This document shows positions 55,680 through 64,000 of a DNA stretch of 64,000 bases, in pieces. The first letter of the stretch is position 1. Every line of letters begins with the position of its first letter. The DNA is from Neurospora intermedia (taxonomy: Eukaryota > Ascomycota > Sordariomycetes > Sordariales > Sordariaceae): positions 1,575,001 through 1,639,000 of the forward strand of contig BTPP01000001.1 of the NCBI GenBank assembly GCA_037102815.1. Reading direction: 5' to 3'. The notes under the pieces are model-generated. The model was not told where the DNA came from, ran no database searches, and saw nothing but the letters and a program-made list of their open reading frames with translations. The translations under genes and the position numbers were made by a program.

Positions 55680-56663
55680 ATGTCCTTCTCCCTGAAACAT
55701 CTTCTCTGCAGTTCACTACAACACCGGCTATCCTCTTACACACGACTTACACGACTTCCGTCGTCACCACTCACCAACACCCCCAGATCACTCACCACAA
55801 CCCCACCCACCAAAATGCGTCTCCCCTACGTCCTCAACCCCCCACCTACCTCTTCGGAAGCCGAACAAGCCATCGTCGACCGCATCACCGCCCGCCGCGC
55901 ACCCCGTCCCCTCCAACCCTTGGACCTAACCCTGCTCCACTCCCCGCCCGTCGCCGACGGCTGGAACTCCTTCCTGGGCGCCATCCGCACGCAAACCCTC
56001 CTTCCCGCCGACGAGCGCGAGCTGGCCATTTCCCGCGTGGCCGTCTGCAACGGCGCCTGGTACGAGTGGCACCACCACGCGCCTCTGGCCGTTCAGGCGG
56101 GCGTCAGCGAGGGCGAGGATGGTCTGGGCGTGGTCAAGAGGCAGGAACCGCTGCTGATTGAGGAAGAAGACCAGAAGAGGGGAGGGTTGAATGAGAGGCA
56201 GTGGGCGGCGGTGTGTTTGACGGATGAGATGACGAGGAATGTGAAGGTGCGGGATGAGACTTTTGAGAAGGTTAGAGGGCTGTTTAGCGAGAGGGAGGTG
56301 GTGGAGTTGACTGCTATTGTGAGTACTGTTTCTTTGGGTTGTGTCGTCATGATGAGGGGGAAACTCGGAAAGATGCGGGCGAGGGAAGAAGGAAAAGGGT
56401 GAGGGAGGTGTGGGTGAGAGTGAGATATGAGAGACCTGTAAAGGTTGAAGAGTCCGGGAGGATGGCGAGCAAAAGACCGTGTCATGAGCCAAGTTCTTGG
56501 GGCTAACACCGACTCACTAGATCGCTTGCTACAACTGCGTGAGCCGTTTCCTTGTTGCGCTGGATGGTAAGTCTTTTCTTGTGGCTTTTTGGGATCTCAA
56601 TACTGATCATGTTGTGCAGTTGGAGAGAGAAACGGTACTGGTCCGGACGATGCTGCTCACTAG
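55680..56663 (+). CDS. Carboxymuconolactone decarboxylase-like (AhpD-fold) protein
   Basis: Three exons: 55680-56318, 56521-56566, 56620-56663; 242 residues from this start. Introns of 202 and 53 nt have GTGAGT and GTAAGT donors; splicing gives the end IACYNCVSRFLVALDVGERN followed by GTGPDDAAH. The core resembles fungal CMD/AhpD-fold proteins: MRLPYVLNPPPTSSEAEQAI, LTLLHSPPVADGWNSFLGAI, LPADERELAISRVAVCNGAW and YEWHHHAPLAVQAG. Three starts are possible (55593, 55680, 55815). The last gives the usual family start MRLPYV; the middle one adds 45 basic, Ser/Thr-rich residues that could be a mitochondrial presequence. Members act as peroxidases or decarboxylases, but a CxxC pair is absent at the usual place (VCNGAWYEW instead), so activity is uncertain. 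Confidence 0.82.
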
Positions 56664-58052
56664 GGGCGATATATCCTGGTGATACTGGTGCTCCCAGAAC
56701 AATATAAATTGAAACACTGCCTTGAACGTCAACCTCAATTAACATCACATACGGTTTTCTTCTCGCAAACTGATCTATGGTGCATCTCAACTTTCTCTCT
56801 TAGTCCCTAACTCTTTCTGTAACTAATTTATTGACTCTAACCCTCTTATGTTGACGAATAGGCTGAAGAATAGGTGAGCCTTCAAGTGTGAAACGAACAC
56901 TTTCCCTTTTTATTGAACGCCGTCTCTTTTCGGACTTTTTGAGCTCATCGGTGCGGATCACCTTGTAACCCCATCATGGACGCAATTTCTTGCATGAACA
57001 TTCCTCGTGACCCGAAGTCCATCCTCATCTACCGGGCTTACCGAAAACAACATATCTGCGGAAGAGTCAGGAAATATGGTGAACAATCATGAGACGCCCA
57101 TATACTAGTCTCGACTATGGAAGACGGGACGACTCAAAGACAATTGGACGGTATCACACTCGATACCTCGGTCCGGTCACCAGCCATCGAACAAAATAAA
57201 CGTCCGAACCGATCACAAGCGAAAGCCGCTTTCATGTTTCTTCTTCCCTCCAAGCCTCCTGCCGTATCAGATAAAGCGTGATGATTTTGTGGTGGAGTGT
57301 CTTACCTGAATCCATCAGCGCAGCTCTACTCTGCTCTTGAAGCGCGCCGGGAGCAATAGGGATGCCACGAAGAGGAAATGTATTTAAATACCGCCAGAAG
57401 ACGGGAGGGAGAGAGGAATGGAAAATGCCATGGCAGCATCTGATGGACAATGGCGAGGAGGTTATGAAGACGTTGGTTTTTTTCCCATCATTGAGAGTCT
57501 ATGGGCGGCTCAGCTGAAGCATGAGTACTGTGACTTGTTGGTTGATTGATTGGCAGCTGATATGCAGGAAGGGGACATAGTAGGGTTGATATATGCTGGC
57601 ACAAGATAAAATTGAGGTTAAGGAGACTGGGGAAGGGTAGACATATAACAGAAGCTCCAGAGACGAACGGGAGCAATCTTATGTTTAGTGGATTGGATAT
57701 GTTGGTGAGGTTGAAGTTTAATTAGCGGGAACGGTGGGTTTAAAAAAACTGGCACCAAGATAGGACATGAGGGGGCCAAGGGTTTGTGAGTTTATGGTCA
57801 AGATTCCGTCACGATAACCACGAACAATATGGCCACATGCACAGGGATATATGGTACGTTGGTAAATGCAAAAGAGGCAATGATTTAATCATCACGGCTG
57901 TATCCCACGAACGGGTTGCTAGAAGTTTCACTACGGCCGGATTTGTGTGCCATATATGAGAGGGGCAAAACAGAAAGGCGAGACAGTAAAGAACATGGAT
58001 AGAAAGATGTAAGGCGAAATAGGTCGAGTGATGAAAAAAAAAAAAAAAGTAG
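56664..58052. other. Intergenic region left of 5S gene 2
   Basis: About 1.4 kb with only short open frames. A (T)n/(A)n-rich stretch lies next to the 5S terminator at 58034-58048. No gene recognised. Confidence 0.5.
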
Positions 58053-58059
58053 AAAAAAA
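58053..58059 (-). terminator. RNA polymerase III T-run terminator of 5S gene 2
   Basis: Seven A on the + strand are read as T at the end of the second 5S gene; a further run of 14-15 A lies at 58034-58048. Confidence 0.8.
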
Positions 58060-58177
58060 CATACAACACCAGGGATTCGCTGGTCGTCACCGACCCAACT
58101 ACTAGTCTGGCCCTCACTGGCTTATCTATGGGAGAGCGGACGGGATCCCGAGTTTTCCAGTGGGTATGGTCGTATGT
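58059..58177 (-). rRNA. 5S ribosomal RNA gene 2
   Basis: About 119 nt on the - strand, identical base for base to the copy at 10378-10496, while the flanking sequences differ. A TATA element is found about 27-32 bases upstream of the start and a T run follows the 3' end, as for the first copy. It lies in a gene-poor stretch between the CMD-like gene and the Fet3-type gene. The alpha-type assignment rests on memory of the N. crassa sequence. Confidence 0.97.
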
Positions 58178-58203
58178 GCTTGTTATGCTTGGTTTTTTGC
58201 TTC

Positions 58204-58209
58204 TATAAA
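58204..58209 (-). promoter_or_regulatory. TATA element of 5S gene 2
   Basis: The - strand reads TTTATAG here, about 27-32 bases upstream of the 5S start, matching the position of the element at the first 5S gene. Confidence 0.7.
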
Positions 58210-61200
58210 GCCGACGCGAAATGTGTGGGATACAGTTTGAGGTACTGACATTATCTTGATTCTGAATATGTCTGGATTTATAGCTTCTTGATTGTGCGAA
58301 ATGCCTTTGTTATGATATTTCTCGATGAGTATTTGTGGATCCTGTGCTATCTGCTTCTTCAAATGTTCGCTTACCCGTGGGATAGCAATTTCACAGTCGG
58401 GTTATAGACCTGAAACATATAGTGTTGACAGTTTCCGATGGCCGCTGACGATATTGAACCGGATCCTGGCGCAACATATATTCCTTACCTTCTTTCTCCT
58501 TCTTTTATGTGTAAGCCCTGTAATATGATAAGATAGCAGCAGTGGAGTGACAGAGTACAGCTGCAACTATTATCAGCTTGCTGAGTGTTGGCGGAATCTC
58601 TTTTGGGTTATTTACCTTTAGAGATTGGTGCTATATCCTGACTTTACATATTCGTTAACATTAAAGGGTCTCCACTACTTACTACGTGGAGTTCCCTATT
58701 GATGTATGAGACGATTCATAAGCCAGGCGCTTCTAGCCATGATAAGTACCTAGCTACGGCTGTGAGCATATGCCTGGAAATTTGACACTCTGCATGCCTA
58801 GACAGCACATTTGGATATACCCTTCTTTCTTGGGAAGAGTTCTCTCCCGTTGAACCCGATGTTCGGAATTTGGATATGCAAAGAGAATGGGTACCTGCGT
58901 GAAACGGATGTTGTGGCTTGAAAGGGATGTTTACCAACTGCTTGGGCTACGAAAGAGAAAGGGCAAGACAGTCTTAGTGAAGTGATTTCAAGGGCATAGA
59001 CTTAACTGCCATCTTCGACAGCTCTGAAAGTCTGGAAGGTCTGATTTGTTCACGTGAGACACTGAAGACTTGCAGTCACCCGTGTCGGGGTATCTAGGTA
59101 CCCGCTGCTGTCTCCATTTCCATCATTTCCTTTACTTCCTTCATCCTCAGTCCCTCGTCCGCGCCTTGTTGAGCTGTAGGAAATATCCGCATCCGTCGCT
59201 AGACGAAAGGCATTGTATGTGGACGTAGTGTAACATATTAAATTCCGGTTTCTGTCAGTGTCGGGCACAGCCAGGCTGAGTTGCAGTAGCTGAATGCGTC
59301 GCCGGTAGTATGCAATAGTTGGATAGTTTTTGGCCTAGGTAGTCGAGTTTCACCACCTCTCGGGAGCTAATGTAAGGTACTGGAGGATTTGGCGCAACCT
59401 CAAGATGCATTAACGTTGGCGTTGAGGCTGATTGTGTTTACGGGGTATGCATGTGAGACGCTCACGCGGTAATGATAGCCTCGGGTTTCGGTCTCTTTGG
59501 AAAATATGTATCAAAGGCCCGTTGACGCGAGTCTCAATTGCTGACGGGTATGCATGAGGGTTTCCGAGACACCACGACTACTTGTCCACGCCAAGTCCTT
59601 GGTGTTGATGCCATAAAGTTGATGCTAGAGTGCAAGTATTGGTTCATCTGGGCGCTTCCGGCACAAAATTGTCAGCGATTGCACCTCAGAAGTTGGAGCT
59701 TTTGGCGTTTGGCAGGGGATCAACTAGCTTTGCCGAACAACTGTCGCTGTTTCTGATGTGAGTGAGCCCAAGTTCGGTGAGATATCCTGTACCCGGTAGG
59801 CTGTCACAGCAGTAAAGAGATAGCTATGTACCGTCTAAAGATATCAGAGTCAGGGGATGGCTTTGCTTCAACGAAGAGATTGGTTTATCGAATGAGCCAA
59901 GCTTTGATTTTCTGTGGACTCTACCTTTCACTACAACTTGCTGCGTACTTTTAGTTCATTATGACTGGATAGTGCTGTGGTATATCACGGCTAGAGACTT
60001 GCGCTGTAGTGAAGTTAGAGTTGAGATCTCGGGAAGGTTTGCGTCGGAGATTTTGAGTGAGACAAGGGAACGAACCAAGTTGCTGGGCCCATTACCCAAA
60101 CTCATGATCCGTACCACCAAGGCAGTCAACATGGAGTGATTCAGGGTGAATCTTTCCATGAGATCCAAGTTAGTTCAGGAAAACATTACCATAATCTCAA
60201 TGCTGGTCATCGAAGGCAAGCCGCGCCCACAAAGGCTGAGCCATGAAGAACAGCCAAATCCGAAAACAGACGGGGAGCCACTGTTGCCCGGATAGTCGCT
60301 CGCTTGCGGAACGGTTACACACCCGCCTGAATCAGGAATCTCTCCGTCGTGATATGTCTTTCGTATCCGAGTCCGGCATCGTGAGATGTCTCACGCGCGC
60401 CGCTGCTATGGCTCGAGCTCGCTCTGGAATCCCCAAGGCGACCGTCCTTTTCGGTTTCCGAGCCGCTGGCAGCGAAGGAGTCTCTGAAGTCAAGCAAGCC
60501 AGCAAACACACCAAAGTCAGCCACATTGCACGGTAGGTGGTCAGAAACCCCCGACGATAGCCCAGCGAGATGCCGGTCTGAATGCCGGTGCCCGAGACAC
60601 CTGGCATCCTGTCCACTGATTTCGCTCCTCATCATCCATGGCGAACGCCTCCAATATCCCATTCCCTGTGGATGAAGGGAATAAGCTTTCTCATGGCTTC
60701 TATTTCTGCCTGGGCTGCGTAAAATATCGATCGGGCATGACCGGATTTGGGAGGAACAGGCATGCGAGCTTGGAGTTGTAACCCGCGGATGGTCGAAGGT
60801 GAACATGGATGATTGAATCCCGGAGTGTCCGAAGTGTACGTAGAGATACGCTGGTGAACCTATTCCTGCATCCTTGAAAGCACCGATGGATTGGTATCAC
60901 TGTATGGCTGTTTGAAGCAGCGCGATGATTGTTCCTTTGTGTCTTCTCGTTATGGAACAGATGTTTTGTGTTTGGGGGAAAATCACGAGGTTCCCATTCC
61001 AGTGGAAGAGGCGCTATGCTTTTCTCTCTCTTATAGTGCGACCAATGGGCTCTTGCGGGGCTGGGTATACGATACCACATCTGCGGTTACGGCGATCCAC
61101 AGGGGTACCCCAGAAGGGTGACATTAACAAACAGAAAGGGCAACGCGCCAAGCAGCGCCCAATGAAACTCTTCCCGAGCCTCCAACTCAACTTCACCTCA

Positions 61201-62691
61201 TCTCTTCCTCGCTCTCTCTTCCACTTCCACATCTCTGTCTGCATCAACGACACTGCAACGTGGCAATGGTCCAACAAACAATTCATTTACAGCATGCAGA
61301 CCCCTGTCTTGAGCGAGCATGTACAGCTTTCTTTTCCAGGCAATGACCCTTGGAATCGCGTCATCGACGAAGAACACAGTCCCCCAAGTGGAAGCATTCC
61401 CATGTCTCGTGCAAACACCCTTCTCGTAAAGCTTGAAGATCACTTCGAACCTGGTCGCAGCAAGGCTTAGAGATCGATCGATTCTTGTTACAGAGTTAAA
61501 GACAATTCGCAAATTCCTTTGGGAAAGCACCGTCAAAGATGAGCTCGCCCCAGTCTGGTTTGCTTCTCGTCTTCCCTTTTTTCCCATCTGATGTGCCCTT
61601 CAGCCACCACTAGGTATCTACTCCGTATACCAAGCACCCTGGCAAATGGCTAATATGTTTATAGACCTCACGTGTTATCCTGGATTTTCTTCCTTTAGTA
61701 TGCATACGGTCTTCCTCTGTATGTATCCGAGCGCTCTCTTGGTGTTACTTTAAACCAAGTCTCACACACACCACATGCCATACGCCTCCTAAGCTTGTAC
61801 AACTTCACCTCTCTTTCGTATGTGTACTGTTCAAGCGCCAGCCCGTACAGCCAGCATGTAGTTCCCGCCGCTACCCGGACGCTTAGATCATCAAGGACAG
61901 CACTTGGAAAGAAGCAGGCAAAGAACATGCCTAGGAGTCCGAAAACCGCCAGTCTTCACCTGGAACTGGAATAGACTACAGAATCTACATGGTTCTACCC
62001 AGTTCCTGAACCATTTTGGGTACAGTATTGTTGGGGGAATTATCCTATTGCGTCCATCTCTCACACAATCACTTTTCAAGTGTGGTCGGCATGTGGGAGC
62101 ATCAAGTTTGTGACTATACTCTAGTTCTCTCTTCTGCACGTCTTCTAATCTGTCGCATTGTCAAGCCTCTTCCAGCCAGCTCTAAACTCAACACCCAATC
62201 AATAGTTTCTGATTGTTACAGGTGCGCAGACCCGTCCTGCAGCCATTCAATACTCTGATGCCTCTCAGCATGAAGCTGTTCATAATCACCGAGCTGACAG
62301 CTTGGCTCTGCCTCTTTGGATCTAGAGCCGCATCCCGCAACACCCTCCTTGGGACAGTATAGACTGCAAGTGCAGCTATCGTATGGGCAACCCTCCTAAT
62401 TAGGAAGCTTATGATTGCCCTTTATACCATACCCCTGTGCTCGAATTGCATCATGAGCCACCATGTCAGCAGAGACCACTCGAGTCTCTTGTGGATGTCC
62501 GTCCCAGCATCCATTCTATATCTTGTCGTTATTGCTTATATACGGAGACTTCTCCCGTTCAAAAAACCATGTCTCTGTCCAGTCCCTCCATCCTGATTTA
62601 CATCGCCAAGCTCTGAGTTGACCTTTGCCCATCTTCTAATACCCTCTCCGTTGCCACTCTTTTGGCTTGACTCTTCCTTCCAACCGGGACC
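58210..62691. other. Gene-poor region between 5S gene 2 and the Fet3-type gene
   Basis: About 4.5 kb with no gene I can support. Open frames are short and of mixed composition. Two places look faintly protein-like: a - strand frame ending at 60332 with a hydrophobic stretch (YRAMWLTLVCLLACL) and a + strand frame ending at 61470 (HFHISVCINDTATWQWSNKQ). Neither joins convincingly to other exons. The part nearest 62692 should hold the promoter of the multicopper oxidase. Confidence 0.45.
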
Positions 62692-64000
62692 ATGATGTGG
62701 TCGCTCCTCGTTTCCCTGGCATTGCTATGCTTTGGCACAGTTGCCAGGGCAGCAATTGTCACCATCAACTGGAATGTCACATGGGTTTGGGCTTCTCCTG
62801 ATGGCTTTGGAAGACCTGTCATTGGTATCAACAATCAGTGGCCATGTCCCAAGCTGGAGGCCAACGTTGGTGACACCCTCATTGTGAACCTCCACAATGG
62901 ACTTGGTAACCAGACAACTGGTATTCACTGGCACGGTATCAACCAACTGCAAACTCCTGAGATGGATGGACCTAGTGGTGTTGTCCAGTGTCCGACCCCT
63001 CCTGGATCCTCGGTTCAGTACAAGTTCTTGGTAAGACATCTGTCTGTTCTGATTTTCGATTGAATTATGGCTTACATGGTCACAGCTTGATGAACCCGGC
63101 ACGTTTTGGTATCACTCTCACGAAAAGGGACAATATCCGGATGGCCTGCGTGGGCCCCTTATTGTTCAAGATCCCAATGACCCCTACAAGGGCAGGTATG
63201 ATGAGGAGATTGTCTTGACTGTGTCCGATTGGTAAGTGTCCTTCTTAACTTGGGCCAGCAAGTATCTAATAATGTCATAGGTACCATTCTCAGAGCATCC
63301 CGCTTGTTCAGAACATGCTGTCTCCCGCCAACACGCGGTTCGCTCCACCATTCCCGGATACCATCCTACTTAACGACAAGAAGGATGTCAAGTTCAACTT
63401 TGTCAAGGGCAAAACCTACCGCGTCCGTCTCATCAACATGTCCGCCTTTGCCTCTGCCTTCCTCTGGATCGACTCACACCCTCTCACCATGATCATGAGC
63501 GACTCCACCTACCTCCAAACCGAAACCGCCTACCAGTTACACGCCAGCTCCGCCCAGAGGTATGACTTCCTCATCTCCGCCATCGACCGCGACTCGGGCA
63601 ACTACCCCATCCTCGTCGCTCTCGACATCAACCGGGACTTCCGCAACCAAACCCTCGCCCCCGCCTTCCCTCACAACCAAACTGCCTGGCTCATGATGGA
63701 CGAAAACGCTCCCCTGACCCGTCCAACCAACACCATTGACGTCTGGCGTCCCGCCGACGACACACACTTCAAACCTCTCGACAACCTCGCCATGATCCCC
63801 GCCTACGACCACCTCGTCAAGCTCGACTTCCGCTTCTGCTTCGACGCCAACGGCTACCCGCGCGCCTGCCTCAACGGCAAGCCCTTCATCAGCCAAAAGG
63901 TGCCCTCGCTGTACACCGCCGCGACAGTAGGCGAGAACAACACCAACCCGATCGTCTACGGCCAAATCAACCCCATCGTCGTGAAGAAGGGGGACATCGT
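62692..64000 (+). CDS. fet3: Fet3-type multicopper oxidase (iron transport), partial
   Basis: The gene runs off the right edge. Visible exons: 62692-63030, 63086-63231, 63281-64000 and beyond; introns of 55 and 49 nt. The protein starts with a signal peptide ([20 protein letters not shown]) and continues [20 protein letters not shown]. Copper-site segments are visible: [10 protein letters not shown] and [20 protein letters not shown], giving the paired His of the trinuclear cluster. The Fet3-like block [17 protein letters not shown] and [20 protein letters not shown] distinguish it from laccases. In yeasts, Fet3 oxidises Fe(II) at the cell surface and passes Fe(III) to the permease Ftr1. No permease gene lies upstream in this window; it could be beyond the right edge. 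Later domains, the C-terminal membrane anchor and the last copper sites cannot be seen. Confidence 0.9.

Noticed and set aside
60332-60616. Possible transporter C-terminal exon on the - strand
   Set aside because: One hydrophobic stretch after GTGIQTGISLGYRRGF resembles a last membrane helix, but upstream frames cannot be joined with sensible splice sites, so it is not called as a gene.
60925-61470. 181-codon + strand open frame in the gene-poor region
   Set aside because: Second half looks faintly protein-like, but the first half does not, and no adjoining exons or family match could be found by eye.
1-64000. Biosynthetic gene cluster, defence island, CRISPR array or virus-derived element
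   Set aside because: Genes are unrelated housekeeping functions with separate promoters; no array of direct repeats with spacers and no capsid, integrase or polymerase sequence was seen.

Overview
The window comes from a filamentous ascomycete, most likely Neurospora or a close Sordariaceae relative. Genes are densely packed and carry few, short introns (mostly 60-200 nt, GTRNGT donors, CTRAC-like branch points). The proteins are typical Sordariomycete orthologues. Two identical dispersed 5S rRNA genes match the sequence I recall for the common Neurospora crassa 5S type, and dispersed 5S genes are a hallmark of that genus. I see no bacterial features, no CRISPR array and no intact or recognisable transposon or virus-derived element.

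Layout, left to right. 1-10 kb, all +: the 3' end of spt6 (tandem SH2), an Osh3-type oxysterol-binding protein (GOLD-PH-FFAT-ORD), and a large PPR-like, probably mitochondrial protein. 10.4-13 kb, -: a 5S rRNA gene, then a six-exon fungal membrane protein of unknown function. 14-17 kb, +: the splicing factor prp1/PRP6. 17.4-18 kb, -: a small calcofluor-white-hypersensitive-type protein. 19.3-21.1 kb, +: a dysferlin-domain (Spo73/Mug65-like) protein with an Arg-Ser tract. 24.2-25 kb, -: a secreted expansin-like protein. 27.3-28.3 kb, -: the lysine methyltransferase efm6. 29.4-32.5 kb, +: an Axl2-like cadherin-fold membrane protein. 36-38.3 kb, +: a seven-exon PP2C phosphatase. 41-44.4 kb, -: ccz1. 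46.6-47.8 kb, -: maf1. 50-50.8 kb, -: aps1, the AP-1 sigma adaptin. 52.2-53.4 kb, +: the glutamate-cysteine ligase regulatory subunit. 53.7-54.6 kb, -: the KEOPS kinase bud32. 55.7-56.7 kb, +: a carboxymuconolactone-decarboxylase-like protein. 58.1 kb, -: a second 5S gene. 62.7 kb to the edge, +: a Fet3-type multicopper oxidase, cut by the window end.

Most of these are housekeeping genes with separate promoters, and there is no sign of a biosynthetic cluster or a defence island. Shared themes are membrane traffic (osh3, ccz1, aps1, DysF protein), RNA processing and transcription (spt6, prp1, maf1, bud32) and cell surface or polarity (axl2, expansin-like protein, CWH-like protein).

I found no plainly new system. 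The points most worth checking are two GC-AG introns in conserved genes (maf1 and aps1, the former after a two-codon exon), a diverged tandem duplication around a 53-nt A tract at 39.6-40.2 kb, an 18-bp 5S-identical fragment at 19.0 kb, low-complexity insertions in several conserved proteins (Bud32, Ccz1, PPR-like protein), a divergent lipid-binding signature in the Osh protein, and the gene-poor 56.7-62.7 kb stretch. Exon boundaries were read by eye from frame, splice signals and family resemblance; no search or transcript data were available.
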